A DNA stretch of 64,000 bases from GWB2-37-7 sp942492835 (GCA_942492835.1 OW818645.1:1798001-1862000), one strand, 5' to 3'. Shown: positions 39,501-47,300, counted from the stretch's first letter. The notes: generated by a model not told the origin, from the letters alone. A program made the numbers and translations.

Positions 39501-41227
39501 TTTAATGCCTTATGTATTTTTGCGGCTAAATTCGCTGCCTTTAGTGAATGTCCTCCTAATGCAAAGAAATTATCATTAATGCCTAGCTTCTCTACTCTAA
39601 GTACATCTTTCCATATAGCTGCCAGCTTCTCTTCATTACTGTTTCTTGGTGCTTCATACTCTGTCTCTGGGTTCGTATTTGTATTGATTTCTGCGAGTGC
39701 CTTGCGATCAAGCTTTCCATTAGGTGTAAGAGGAAGCTTATCCAGCAGAATGAAGTATGACGGTATCATATAATTAGGTAGTTCTTTTGCCAAGTATTCT
39801 CTCAGTTCATCAGATGTTGTTTCTATATCTGTACCAATAATATATGCACAAAGAGAGCTATCACCGTCAGAATCCGTCTTTGCTATTACTGCTGCTTCTT
39901 TTACTTTTTCATGTTTTAACAGTTTACTTTCTATTTCCCCTAACTCAACCCTATAGCCTCTTATCTTGATCTGATAGTCTTTTCTCCCAATAAACTCAAT
40001 GCTTCCGTCTCCCATCAAGCGACCAAGGTCTCCTGTCCAATATAAGCCACCCAAATCAGGGTCATATCCAAATACACTTTTTGTTTTTTCGGCATCCTTC
40101 CAATATCCTAGAGATATAAAAGGGCTTGCAATCAATATTTCACCTATCTTTAGAGGTTCTACTTCTTCACCCTCTTCATCAATGACATAGATTTCCGTTT
40201 CATCAACAACCTTACCTAATGTCATACCTTTAATATCCTCAGTTGGTGATATATGAAGGCTAGAGTTGTAGGATGCTTCTGACTGTCCATATAAATTAAC
40301 AAAGGTAGTGTTTTTAAAGTACCTTTGAGACATTGCAATATCATGTTCTATAACACTTTCTCCACCTAAAATAATAAACCTTAGATCAGGATGTTTGTCT
40401 TTTGATTCCAAAGTATTTATATAGTATCTATATAATGTTGGAACAGAATGCCATATAGTAATACCTTGATTTATCAACCATTCATTGAGTTCATCAATGT
40501 TAATCTGTTCTCTCACATTCAATGGATATAGTGTGGCGCCGCTTAATAATGCGCTGTAAATATCCATTAATGCAGCATCATGGCTGAAGGAAGAAAACAA
40601 AGTCATCTTATCAGTAGCTGTTATTCGCATATCTTTTATATAGTTTTTTATAAAATGCTCCAAATTTCCATATGTCTGCATAACACCCTTTGGGTTACCG
40701 GTCGACCCTGAGGTATAAAGTATATATGCCAGATTTTTTTCATCTGAGTATTGACCAATGTTTTCATCAGAAATAGTATTCTCGTATAAATCAATATTCA
40801 TAATGCTTACTTCTGTTATTGCATGCTCTGATAATCTCTGTGCCAAATCCCAATTTCTGCTATTAGTTATTATTAAGCTTGCCTCACAATCCTTCAGCAT
40901 ATAAATGAGCCTGTTCTCCGGATATGTAGGGTCAAAAGGCACATAGGTTATCCCTGCTTTTACCGCTGCAACAGTACCCACAATCATATCTACACTATGC
41001 TCAAATAAGAGAATTGCCCTGGTCTTCGTATATATCAAATTATTACTACCATTATCTTGTATATAACTTATCTCATATCTGTCATCATTAATTTCTGACA
41101 TAATCCTGCGTGCAATACCATTAGATTTTCTATTCAACATATCATATGTTATTTCACCGCTTGCTGTTTTTACTGCTATATTATTGGGATGTTCGCACAC
41201 TTGCTGCTCAAAAGTCTTGATTAACAT
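21515..41227 (-). CDS. NRPS B: A-PCP-C-A-PCP-[C-FkbH-PCP-C-A-PCP]x2-E
   Basis: A complete 6570-residue synthetase. Domains by approximate position: A 41227-39720, PCP 39660-39420; C 39410-38070, A 38040-36560 (DVWHFSLVDK, Ser), PCP 36500-36270; C 36250-34930, FkbH 34900-33300, PCP 33000-32760; C 32740-31410, A 31380-29900 (DFWNIGMVHK, Thr), PCP 29840-29600; C 29590-28250, FkbH 28230-26620, PCP 26340-26090; C 26080-24750, A 24720-23240 (DFWNIGMVHK, Thr), PCP 23180-22960 (GGDS), E 22940-21560 (HHLIVDGVSW). The signatures were aligned to GrsA by eye, the last lysine assumed. The first A domain is odd (GQSE in place of GPTE, pocket DAMHIGLYNK) and has no C domain; the orphan C at the end of NRPS A must serve it. 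No thioesterase: the D-Thr-ended chain should pass to NRPS C. ATG 41227 has AAAGGGG upstream, and an in-frame TAA lies 24 bases before it. Confidence 0.97.
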   Translation of the reverse strand: MLIKTFEQQVCEHPNNIAVKTASGEITYDMLNRKSNGIARRIMSEINDDRYEISYIQDNGSNNLIYTKTRAILLFEHSVDMIVGTVAAVKAGITYVPFDPTYPENRLIYMLKDCEASLIITNSRNWDLAQRLSEHAITEVSIMNIDLYENTISDENIGQYSDEKNLAYILYTSGSTGNPKGVMQTYGNLEHFIKNYIKDMRITATDKMTLFSSFSHDAALMDIYSALLSGATLYPLNVREQINIDELNEWLINQGITIWHSVPTLYRYYINTLESKDKHPDLRFIILGGESVIEHDIAMSQRYFKNTTFVNLYGQSEASYNSSLHISPTEDIKGMTLGKVVDETEIYVIDEEGEEVEPLKIGEILIASPFISLGYWKDAEKTKSVFGYDPDLGGLYWTGDLGRLMGDGSIEFIGRKDYQIKIRGYRVELGEIESKLLKHEKVKEAAVIAKTDSDGDSSLCAYIIGTDIETTSDELREYLAKELPNYMIPSYFILLDKLPLTPNGKLDRKALAEINTNTNPETEYEAPRNSNEEKLAAIWKDVLRVEKLGINDNFFALGGHSLKAANLAAKIHKALNIEISLREIFKAPTIKGISEYIKSSEESGYSSIEPAKEKEYYEMSSAQKRIYTLQQLEPSSTSYNMSGIFELEGDLDVDRLKEAFYKLIQRHEALRTSFEIAEEGLVQKIYKKVEFELEEYLAEKDKEIEGIVKGFIRAFDLSKVPLLRVGLVKVQSNRYILMYDMHHIISDGTSMGILIKEFTKAYAGEELKPLRIQYKDFSEWQNNLFKSEKLRVQEEYWLRKFEGEIPVLNLTTDYKRPAVQSFEGDSIKFEINKELTNKLRQIAKDTGSTMYMVLLGTFNILLSKYSGQEDIIVGSPIAGRPHADLENIIGMFVNTLAMRNLPDGNKTFREFLKEVKENSLAAYENQDYQFEELVEKLNITRDLSRNPVFDVMFVLQNMGMGDFYVEGINIKPYKVENKVSKFDITMNTVELENSISIVMQYCTKLFSRATIERMCKYYENIIQEVIENIDIKLSEIDILTEEERHHILTDFNNTKADYPKDKTIHQLFEEQVKETPDNIAVVYEGDNLTYRELNERANQLARVLRDKGVSSDSIVAIMVERSLEMSIGILAILKAGGAYLPISSDYPEDRIKYMLEDSEVRVLLTQKRFMDKVEFNCTINLEDKSIYQGVDTNPEYISNPKDLAYVIYTSGSTGKPKGVMIEHSSAINRINWMQKKYPLNSTDVILQKTTFTFDVSVWELFWWFFAGARVCFLIPGGEKDPEAIINAIDKNKATTMHFVPSMLNVFLDFIDGNIETEGLSSLRQVFVSGEALNLHQVEDFNRMLWSTNGTKLINLYGPTEAAVDVSYFDCSTGQSLEVIPIGKPIDNIELYVVDKYNNLMPVGVQGELCIAGVGLARGYINRPELTAEKFVDNPFELGTRMYRTGDLARWLPDGNIEFLGRIDHQVKIRGYRIELGEIESRLLKYEGIKETIVIARKDEEQNNYLCAYIVLDKEQIQDKSITVTELRQHLDKELPDYMIPSYFIHLENLPLTSNGKVDRKALPEPDGNISTGAVYEAPTNEIEEILVNTWQEILKIEKIGINDNFFELGGHSLKAANLAAKIHKVLNIEIPLREIFKAPTIKGISEYIKGSEESIYSSIDPAEEKEYYEMSSAQKRMYILNQMNKESTSYNITKALVIEGALNLQKFKEVFARLIDRHGALRTSFEIIEDNLVQKVHKQVDFEIEYSEIEEEQAEEKVKSFQIAFDLSKAPLLRVGLVKVHPQKYILMYDMHHIISDGISMGILIKEFGMLYQGVELPKLRIQYKDYTEWTEKPYYTKRLERQEKYWTETFKKGTAPLSMPLDYDKKNWQAFDGDTVRFKIANDIVQQLEKLARRENTTLNTLLLSLYSILLSKYCNQKDITVGTTVANRNYADLENMIGIFINFLPIRSSVEPSIKVIEYIQSYNDLLQEVYNNQEYPFDKIVRNSASTLRNRRNPIFDTMLIFHNEIDLNEDIIIDNLQVSSYKLDRKASTLDFKLDIGLNSKNECEGSIEYNSSLYKAESMLNLAKHFELLIVKALANLESNIVDIEIFSPEEKHNIEIKREYNKTDNNATNTVILSTFTAEPLEEHLSWWCENFGESVNIRFAPYNQVFQELIDPESITSQNTGINLIMVRFEDWIRDSKSSDEEKCELIRSNYEKLIDILRNKEKNSKYIVGIFPIAVHLGLSTEVIDYIKELNKEWRDAIKDMDDISLLDFTEIAELYNIEEIFNSITDKVGHMPFSDEYYAALGTAIARKICAAKPNPFKVIAVDCDNTLWKGIAGEDGALGVTVEEPYAEIQKLLIQKYNEGMLIVLCSKNNEADVWEVFDQNSQMILKREHLTNWKINWESKYIGIRELAHELNLGIDSFIFIDDNEKECYEMMINNPQVLTLKLPEDPKQIPMFLKHIWAFDKEKVTEEDKNRTKLYQVEKQRQEVQRSSTTLEGFLKELNLKVYINEVVEDEISRVTQLTQRTNQFNLSTIRRTEADIEDIMKNPHMKCLAIQVEDRFGDYGLTGVVIMEIKENVAFLDTFLLSCRVLGRQAEAAILTTIGRYCREKGITKIEADFYPTKKNEPFEEYLRKNKWQLVWESEKCNRYEISVQDIVDSIDCIECYFCKERPEKQDKALSYSDKNNVAGEAVVTVEIRTAAQGYHLVEPDWQVSIFNEEELLHKNYLVQLKYYTGKRLLDIPRTQQRYKNNAQVYEAPRNAIEEKLAAIWSEVLGVDNIGINDNFFELGGHSLRATSLIAKIHKALNVEVPLKEIFVKPTIKEISEYINSKEESIYSSIQPIEEKESYEASSAQKRMYTLQQFEPNSTSYNMPGIFELKGSLDIHRLKEVFDKLIYRHESLRTSFLILEDGLAQKVHKEVEFEIEQYEVKSEAEIDDIIKRFIRVFDMSIAPLLRVGIVSVSPDRHILMYDMHHIISDGVSMKILVEEFAKMYAGEEVESLRIQYKDYCAWQQSPDCQNDLLKKQEEYWLKQFEGEIPILNLPTDYQRPTIQSFEGASLQFEITEELTNKLRQIAKDTGSTMYMVLLGTFNILLSKYSGQEDIIVGSPIAGRPHADLENIIGMFVNTLAMRNLPDGNKTFREFLKEVKENSLAAYENQDYQFEELVEKLNVTRELSRNPVFDVMFVLQNMDMGDFHVEGINIKPYKSENKVAKFDITMNTVELKNSISIVMQYCTKLFSRATIERMCKHYENIIQEVIENIDIKLSEIDILTEEEKHHILTDFNNTKADYPKDKTIHQLFEEQVEKTPDNIAVVYEEKSFTYRELNERANQLARVLRYKGVKSDSIIAIMVEKSLDMIVGIMGVLKSGGAYLPIDPEYPKDRIEYMLEDSGAIMLLTQKSVNKDISYSGEIIILDEYETCHEDKSNLEAIVKPDNLAYIIYTSGTTGKPKGAMIEHRNVVRLFFNDRALFDFTDKDVWTMFHSYCFDFSVWEMYGALLYGGKLIVIPKLIARDTAEYLKVLEQEKVTVLNQTPSAFYRLIEEDEKAGKCELSIRYVIFGGEALMPGMLKRFYEKYPKTKLINMYGITETTVHVTYKEITEEDIHQNISNIGKPIPTLTAYIMDKNAKLLPIGVPGELCVGGEGVCRGYLRRPELTAEKFITNMFAQNPLETEEKLYRSGDLVRMLPDGNMEYMGRIDQQVKIRGHRIELGEIESRLLKYEGIKETIVIARKDEEQNNYLCAYIVLDKEQIQDKSITVTELRQHLDKELPDYMIPSYFIQMEKLPLTANGKVDRKALPEPDGNISTGAVYEAPTNEIEEILVNIWQEILKIDKIGINDNFFELGGHSLKAASLAAKIHKALNIEIPLREIFKAPTIKGISEYVKGSEESIYSSIDPAEEKEYYEMSSAQKRMYILNQMNKESTSYNITKALVIEGELDLQKFKEVFARLIDRHGALRTSFEIIEENLVQKIHKQVDFEIEYSEIEEEQAEEKVKNFQIAFDLSKAPLLRVGLVKVHPQKYILMYDMHHIVSDGISMGILIKEFGMLYQDIELPKLRIQYKDYAEWTEKPYYTKRLERQEKYWAENFKNETAPLNMPLDYDKKNWQAFDGDTVRFKIANDIVQQLEKLARHENTTLNTLLMSLYSILLSKYCNQKDIIVGTTVANRNYAELENMIGIFINFLPIRSNVEPSIKVIEYIQSYNNLLQEVYNNQEYPFDKIVRNSASTLRNRRNPIFDTMLIFHNEIDLNEDIIIDNLQVSSYKLDRKASTLDFKLDIGLNGKNECEGSIEYNSSLYKAESMLDLAKHFELLIVKSLANLESNIVDIEIFSPEEKHNIEIKREYNEKDNTATNAVILSTFTAEPFEEHLSWWCENFGESVNIRFAPYNQVFQELIDQESMTSQNTGINLIMVRFEDWIRDSKSSDEEKCELIRSNYEKLIDILRNKEKNSKYIVGIFPIASHLGLSVGVLDYIKALNSEWRDAVRNMDDISLLDFTEIAELYNIEEIFNPITDKIGHMPFSDEYYAALGTAIARKICAAKPNPFKVIAVDCDNTLWKGIVGEDGALGVTVEEPYSEIQKFLIQKYNEGMLIVLCSKNNEADVWEVFDQNSQMLLKREHLTSWKINWESKYIGMRELAHELNLGIDSFIFIDDNEKECYEMMINNPQVLTLQLPEDPKQIPMFLKHIWAFDKEKVTDEDRIRTKLYQVERQRQEVQSSSTTIEGFLKELNLKVYINEVVEDEIARVAQLTQRTNQFNLSTIRRTEAEIEAIMKNPHMKCWSIQVEDRFGDYGLTGVVIMEEKENVAFLDTFLLSCRVLGRQVETAVVMELGKYCKEKGIAKIEADFYPTKKNTLFEEHLISNKWELIEELDEHKRYHILIDNIDASIDYIECHFCEERSRKQECNLNHYNIGNVVSEAATALEVHAAEQEYHLSVPTWQVNIYNEEQLLHKNYLIQLCYCTGKKLVNITGISHKYNDQAYEAPRNSTEEKLTEIWKDILRVEQVGINDNFFELGGHSLRATSLIAKIHKALNVEVPLKEIFNTPTIKEISEYIKSSEESIYSSIQPIEEKEYYVISSAQKRMYTLQQFEPNSTSYNMPGIFELEGRLDEQRLKEVFDKLIYRHESLRTSFLILEDGLAQQVHKEIEFELEQYEVKSEAEINDIIKRFIRVFDMSIAPLLRVNLVSVRPDRHILMYDMHHIISDGVSMRILVEEFSKMYAGEELTPLRIQYKDYCVWQQSLAWQNDLLKKQEEYWLKQFEEEIPILNLPTDYQRPTIQSFEGASLQFELTEELTNKLRQIAKATGATMYMVLLSTFNILLSKYSGQEDIIVGSPIAGRPHVDLENIIGMFVNTLAMRNYPSGERTFKEFLLEVKENALEAYENQDYQFEELVEKLNVTRDLSRNPIFDVVFALQNMENNETVVEGIKIKPYKFENSISKFDMTMTAVELESGISISIQYCTKLFNQATIERMYKHLENVIQAVTENIDIKLSEVELLTKEERQQILTDFNNTKADYPKDKTIHQLFEEQVENTPDNIAVIYEEKSFTYRELNERANQLARVLREKGVKSDSIVAIMVEKSLEMIVGIMGVLKSGGAYLPIDPEYPKDRIEYMLEDSEAIMLLTQKSVNTDISYSGEIIILDEYETCYVDKRNLEAIAKPDNLAYIIYTSGTTGKPKGAMIEHRNVVRLFFNDRALFDFTDKDVWTMFHSYCFDFSVWEMYGALLYGGKLIVIPKHIARDTAEYLKVLEQEKVTVLNQTPSAFYRLIEEDEKAGKCELSIRHVIFGGEALMPGMLKRFNEKYPKTKLINMYGITETTVHVTYKEITEEDIRQNISNIGKPIPTLTAYIMDKNAKLLPIGVPGELCVGGEGVCRGYLRRPELTAEKFITNMFAQNPLETEEKLYRSGDLVRMLPDGNMEYMGRIDQQVKIRGHRIELGEIESRLLKYEGIKETIVIARKDEEQNNYLCAYIVLDKEQNQDKSLTVTELRQHLDKELPDYMIPSYFIQLEKLPLTSNGKVDRKALPEPDGNISTGAEYEAPTNEIEEILVNIWQEVLRIKQIGIQDNFFAMGGDSIKVIQASTRLLRYGMTIENKYIFKYQTISSLAPHVKKISREIYQGIVEGEVILTPIQRWYFENYGMNGQPYNHGIMLFRKDGFNQAVLQKVLEKVLEHHDVLRMVFREVDGEIKQYNMGMEESLFKMNIVELTDSEDYIRQIQEEAEKTQQSIDLQNGPLFKAVLFKTNQGDHLQIVMHHLIVDGVSWRIILEDMTSAYEQAEKNEEIVFPQKTDSYKLWTEKLYEYANSRKVLKELEYWKQIDGTPVKALPKDYIQDNICHDADGSIAITFTKEETHTLLSNVNKAYNTEINDILLIALGMAISDWTNESKVAIWMEGHGREEIIKEIDIKRTVGWFTSIYPFILDMSKKEDIGYQIKIIKEELRKVPEKGIGYSILKYMTDKKVMGENVFKLTPKIIFNYLGQFDTDSYAGSFGQSEISPGNGMGKNNKRLEDIDISGTVKDGRLSMSFSYSQKEYKKSTIQKVADNYKRRLKEIMTICTGLKESELTPSDFGSKTLSIEGLNKINALMKNKLK
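23125..29785 (-). repeat. Tandem duplication of glycerate-Thr bimodule, copy 2
   Basis: Copy 2 (downstream in transcription) of a 6.66 kb unit covering PCP-C-FkbH-PCP-C-A(Thr). The offset to copy 1 is 6666 bases in the C-FkbH part and 6660 bases in the A(Thr) part, so one two-codon difference lies between. Long runs are identical, for example the A-domain segment 23380-23750 against 30040-30410. Ends are approximate. Confidence 0.9.
26620..28235 (-). other. FkbH-like glyceryl-loading domain, copy 2
   Basis: About 535 residues in place of an A domain. Order: an N-terminal segment (TFTAEPFEEHL, FAPYNQVFQ), a HAD-superfamily core with DCDNTLWKG (27604-27640) for the nucleophile Asp and its acid/base partner, the conserved cysteine in CSKNNEADV (27483-27500), FIFIDDN, and a GNAT-like C-terminal part with DRFGDYG. 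FkbH enzymes take glyceryl phosphate from 1,3-bisphosphoglycerate, dephosphorylate it and pass D-glycerate onto a carrier thiol. All key residues seen in copy 1 are present here, so both look active. Confidence 0.9.
29786..36830 (-). repeat. Tandem duplication of glycerate-Thr bimodule, copy 1
   Basis: Copy 1 of the 6.66 kb unit. The similarity reaches right into the C-terminal subdomain of the Ser A domain (36680-36815 matches 30020-30155 almost perfectly), while the substrate-binding part of that A domain (Ser) differs from that of the Thr domain. This places one recombination point in the small subdomain of the A domain, just after the conserved hinge motif. Confidence 0.88.
33290..34900 (-). 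other. FkbH-like glyceryl-loading domain, copy 1
   Basis: Same organisation as copy 2 and about 90 percent alike by eye: TFTAEPLEEHL and FAPYNQVFQ at the N terminus, HAD motif DCDNTLWKG at 34264-34300, acyl-carrying cysteine in CSKNNEADV at 34141-34165, FIFIDDN, then DRFGDYG. It is followed by a linker of about 100 residues containing ECYFC (33257-33280) and then a PCP with GGHS. Expected role: load a three-carbon glyceryl unit onto that PCP. Confidence 0.9.
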
Positions 41228-41307
41228 TTGATTACCCCTTTCGGTATATATTTACAAGTTTGAGTTGTATTTAATACGCCAAAGCCTACTTGCTGCTAAA
41301 AGTGTCT

Positions 41308-44300
41308 CTATTTCTTCCCAAACTTCTTTTTCTTTTTATTTTGTCTAAGTTCGCTTAATGGGGTATTGGGATTTCCTATAACTTGTTCAATAAATTGAAT
41401 ATATTGGTTAACTATATTCTCTATTACCATTTTGCTGTAATAATTAGAATGATAAACTACCAATAGTTCTATTCCGTTTGCATATTCTTTTACATAAAAT
41501 ACTATATCAAATTTAGCATTCTGAGTTTCTCCTATATGGTATGAGTTAAGGTTGTCCAAATACAGATTGTTAATTTGTCCTATGTTCATCATATTAAAGA
41601 ATACTGAAATCTTTGGATAATTAATTTTTAACTCATCCACTAGCTCTTCAATTGGATAGTACTGATATTCCAATGCATCTACAGTATTATTTCCAATGAC
41701 TTTTATTAAATCATTTAGTGAATATTCTGTGTGCACTTGATTTCTTATGACTACAGTATTTACAAAATACCCCATGATGTTCTTCAAGTCGTCATGCTGT
41801 CTGCCCGAACCTGCAGTTGCAATTAATATATCCTGCTGCCCCGTCAACTCAGATAAATACATATTTAAAATAGTTATTAGTAGAGTAAATAAGCTAACAC
41901 TGTTTTGCTTAGCTAAAAGCTTTAATATGCCCTTCACTTCTTCAGAAATTACAGCTCTGTAGCCTTGACTCTTCTTGCCCCCCAGCTCTCCCAATGTATT
42001 GCTCGTAGGTAGATTAAGTATTGGCAATTCACCTGCCAATTGCCTTTTCCAGTACTCTCTGGCATTTTCACTTTGATCTTTATTCATAATAAACTGGTTT
42101 TGCCAAGCTGCAAAATCTTTATATTGTATCCTTAGGGGCTCTAGATTTACATCTTCACAATGCTTATAAGAATTATATAAATAATTAAACTCATTCCCTA
42201 GTACATCTAATGACCAGCCATCACTAATTATATGATGCATTATACATACAAACTCAAATGATGCTTCTCCATACTTTAGCATACAAGCCCTGAAAAGTGG
42301 ACTTTCCTGCAAATTAAACGGTCTGCTCAGCTCTTCTACTATTTTTTGTTTCTCTAGCATTAATTCTTGATCTTGTAAGGTACTGAGATCATGCATTTTT
42401 ATGTTGATTTCTATATTTTTGCTTATGATTTGTACTGGATTTTCATCTATTACCTTAAAGTATGTCCGCATGCTCTCATGCCTCTCAGCAAGCTTGTGTA
42501 TGACTCTTTCTACAACAGCCATATCAACATCTTCATTTATACATATATTTACTGGTAAATTATATGCATTTGTATCTGGCTCTATCTGATTTATTAACCA
42601 CAATCTTTTCTGAGAATATGATAATTCATAGTATTCCTGCTCTGCTAGTCGTACAATTTCCTTAAATTTAGATATATTGTTATTGCTCAAAAACTTACTG
42701 AATTGACTAATAGTGGGAAACATAAATAAACTATTTAACTTTACATCAATACTAAATCTCTTATGAATAAGATTCACTATCCTTACAGCTTTTAATGAAT
42801 GTCCACCAAGCTCAAAGAAGTTATCATTGATACCTATCTTCTCTACTCCAAGTACCTCTCTCCATATAGCTACCAACTTCTCTTCATTACTGTTTCTTGG
42901 CGCTTCATACTCTGTTTCTATAGCTATATTTCCACCTGGCTCAGGTAGTGCCTTTCTGTCTACCTTTCCGTTGGGTGTCAATGGAAGCTTTTCCAGTTCT
43001 ACAAAGTAGGAAGGTACCATATATTCCGGCAATACTTTGGATAAATATTCCCTTAATTCTTTAACATTCAGTGCTACATCACAAACTATATAGGCACATA
43101 AATATTTATCGTTATTTTCATCTTCCTTGGCAATTACTACTGCTTCTTTCACAGAAGCATGGTTTAGCAGTTGATTTTCTATTTCTCCCAGCTCTATCCT
43201 GTAGCCTCTGATTTTTACCTGCTGATCTATCCTGCCTAAAAATTCAATGTTGCCATAGGTTAGCCATCTTGCTAAATCACCTGTACGGTACATTCTTGTT
43301 CCATGTTCAAAAGGATTATCTACAAACCTTTCTGCCGTCAAATCCAATCTATTTAAATAACCTCTTGCCAATCCATCTCCTGCAATACATAATTCTCCTG
43401 GTACTCCTACAGGCTGTAAATGATTGTTACTGCCCAAAATATATGTCTTCACATTTTGCATGGGCTTGCCAATAGGTATGTTATCGTACTTTTCCTGTGG
43501 TCTAACGGAATATTGAGTCGCATAAATAGTAATTTCCGTTGGTCCATATATATTTTCCAGTTTTGCTTCCTTCACTTTTCCATAGAAATTTTCTACTATA
43601 TTACTGCTAAGAGCTTCTCCTGCCGCCATAACATATTGTAGCCTGCCTAACTCGCAATTCTTCGTCAGCTGCTCTAACCACAGATTTAACATAGACGGTA
43701 CAAAGTTGATGTGGGTAATACCTTTTTCTACAATGGCTTTTGTGATTTCTATTGGATCTTTCTCCTGACCCTGAGGCAATATTTCTAGTCTGCCTTGCCC
43801 TACAAACCACCCAAATAGCTCTGTTACCGATACGTCGAAGGTATATTCCGTCTTCAGCAAATAAGCATCTTCTTCTTTGATAGGGTATGCCTTTTGTAAT
43901 GCTGTCAAAGTGTTAAGTGCATTTTTATGCTCTATCATGACACCTTTTGGTTTACCTGTAGAACCAGATGTATAGATAATATAGGCTAAGCTATCTGAAG
44001 CATTGACTTTACTCAGGTTTTCACCTTCACCTTGATACAAGCTTGCTTCATTTAAATCAATCTGTTCTATTTGATACTGCAATTTGCTACTCAGTGCATG
44101 ATGCGTTAACAACAGCTTTGCTTGGCTATCTTCCAGCATATACTGTATCCTGTCTGTCGGATAGTCGGGACTGATTGGGAGATACGCGCCTCCTGCCTTT
44201 AAGATACCCATTATACCTACTATCATCTCTAAGGATCTTTCTACCATTATTGCGACTATACTGTCGCTGCCATTATTGTCAGAGCCTACGCCCTTATCTC

Positions 44301-47300
44301 TTAGTACTCTTGCCAGCTGGTTTGCTCTCTCGTTTAGTGCTCTGTAAGTGAGACTCTTTTCCTCATATACTACTGCAACATTGTTAGGGATTCTCTCTAC
44401 CTGTTCCTCAAACAACTGTTGTATTGTCTTATCCTTTGCATAATCTGTCTTTGTGTCATTGAAGTGTATTAATATTTTCTTTTTTTCTTCTTCTGTTAAT
44501 ATCTCTACTTCTGATAGTTTTATATCTATATTTTCTGTTACTGCTTGTATTATGTTCTCTAAATGTTTGTACATTCTCTCAATCTTAATCATGTTAAACA
44601 ACTTATTACAGTATTGTATGCTTATGCAAATGCTATTTTCTAATTCCATTGCATTCATAGTCATATCAAATTTGGATATCTTATTCTCTGATTTATGTGT
44701 TCTAATAGTCAGTTCCTCAAGTTCTACTTCATTCATATCCATATTCTGCAATACAAACATTACATCAAATACTGGATTCCTGCTAAAGTCTCTTGTTACA
44801 TTCAGCTTCTCTACCAGCTTTTCGAACTGATAGTCCTGGTTCTCATATGCTCCTAATGCATTCTCTTTTACTTCTCTCAGGAACTCCTTAAAGCTCTTTT
44901 CTCCACTGGGATAATTTCTCATTGCTAAGGTATTTACAAACATACCTATGATATTTCCCAGATCTGCATGAGTTCTTCCTGCGATTGGACTTCCCACTAT
45001 TATATCTTCTTGTCCACTGTATTTTGATAATAGTATATTAAGAGTACTTAGTAAGACCATATACATAGTACTGCCTGTGGCTTTAGCTATTTGTCTCAGC
45101 TTATTTGTTTGCTCATTATCTATCTCAAATTGTATAGTAGCTCCCTCAAAGCTTTGTACTGCTGGTCTTGGGTAGTCTGTGGGAAGATTTAGTACAGGAA
45201 TTTCTCCTTCAAATTTTCTTAACCAGTATTCTTCCTGTGCCTTTATACTATCGCCTCTAAACAGCTCATTTTGCCATTCTGAAAAGTCCTTATATTGTAT
45301 CCTTAGAGGTGTCAGTTCTTCTCCTGCATATATCTTTGAGAATTCCTCTATTAGTATCCCTGTGGATACTCCGTCAGATATTATGTGATGCATATCAAAC
45401 ATTAATATATGCTTGCTAATGTTCACTTTAACAAGCCCCACTCTTAGAAGCGGCGTCTGTGATAAGTCAAAAACTCTTATGAAACCTTTTACTATCTCTT
45501 CTATTTCATTGTCTTCATCTGTCTCATACTCTTCTATTTCAAATTCTACTTGCTTATATACTTTCTGTACTAAGTCTCCATCTACTACTTCAAAGCTGGT
45601 TCTTAATGCTTCATGTCTCTGTATCAGCTTAATAAAGGCAGTTTTTAACTGTTCTACATCTAAGTCTCCTTCTAACTCCAGTACTCCAGGCATGTTGTAG
45701 CTAGTACTACTTAGATCAAACTGCTGTAGTGTGTATATTCTCTTTTGAGCTGAGGATAACTCATAATATTCTTTTTCTTCAACTACCTTAATTGCGCTGT
45801 ATATACTTTGCTTTGTATTTTTTACATAGTCAGCTAAACCTTTTATTGTAGGTGTTTTAAACATCTCTCTTAAAGGTACTAACACATTTAATTCCTTATT
45901 AATTTTTGCTACTATACTTATCGCCTTTAAAGAGTGTCCTCCAAGTTCGAAGAAGTTATCATTCGCTCCAATCTTTTCTATGCCTAATACCTCTTGCCAT
46001 ATATTTACCAGCTTTTCTTCTATTTCATTTGTCGGTGCAACATATTCTGTTCCTGTATTTATGCTTCCATCAGGCTCTGGCAGTGCTTTACGGTCTATCT
46101 TTCCGCTTAGAGTTAGTGGTAGTTTTACAAGCTGAATAAAATATGTTGGTATCATATATTCAGGCAAATCTTTTGCTAGATACTCTCTTAGCTCACTAAT
46201 TATATACTCTCTTGTGCCACACAAATATGTGCATAAATAGCTGTTTCCGCTTTTATCTTCTCTCGCTATTACTATTGCTTCTTCTATTCCTTCATAGCTT
46301 AGAATTTTAGTCTCTATTTCTCCTAGCTCTATTCTAAAGCCTCTTACCTTTACTTGGTGGTCAACCCTGCCTAAGAACTCTATGTTGCCATCAGGTAACC
46401 ATCTTACTAAGTCTCCCGTTTTATACATTATTTGCCCATGAACAAATGGATTTTCTATAAAGCTCTCTGCTGTTAATTCCTCCCTGTTTAGATATCCTCT
46501 TGCCAACCCATCTCCAGCTATATATAGTTCCCCTGGTATTCCTATTGGCTGTAGGTTTTTATTTTTATCTAGTATATATGCTTGTACATTATTTATTGGT
46601 TGACCTATAGATAAATTGTTAGCTGCTTCTTCAATATTTTTAACTAATAATCTGACACAAGTAACTGTAGTTTCTGTCGGTCCATATTCGTTATAGAAAT
46701 CACAATATTCACTCCAATATTTAGCTAAATCTACAGGACATATATCTCCTCCTGCTACTACTCGCTTTAACTTATATTCTTTTCTATATTTAATGTTTTT
46801 CAAGAATGCTGGTACTGCGTTAAAGTGTGTCACTTCATGCTTTATTAAATATTCTTCAAAAGCTTGTACATTTAGTATTGTTTCTTTATTTATTAATACT
46901 AAAGCAGCTCCGCTTAATAATGCTATAAACATCTGCTCTATTGACGCATCAAAGCAAATTGTTGAGAACTGTAATATTCTATCTTCCTCATTAACCCCAA
47001 ATTGTGCTATTTGTGAGGATATTAGGTTAACTAATGCTTTATGCTCTATCATTACTCCCTTTGGTTTACCTGTACTTCCTGAGGTATATATGATATATGC
47101 CAAAGCATTTGCTTTGTTCATTTTTACAGCATTACTATTTACAATATTATATTGTAAGTCTTCTATTATTATCGTTTCTCTGTCAAATTCAATATTCTTA
47201 GTTAGGTGTGACTGAGTAAGTAATATTTCTGTGTTACTGTCGGACAGCATGTATTCTATTCTATCCTTAGGATACTCTGGATCTACTGGTAGATATGCTC

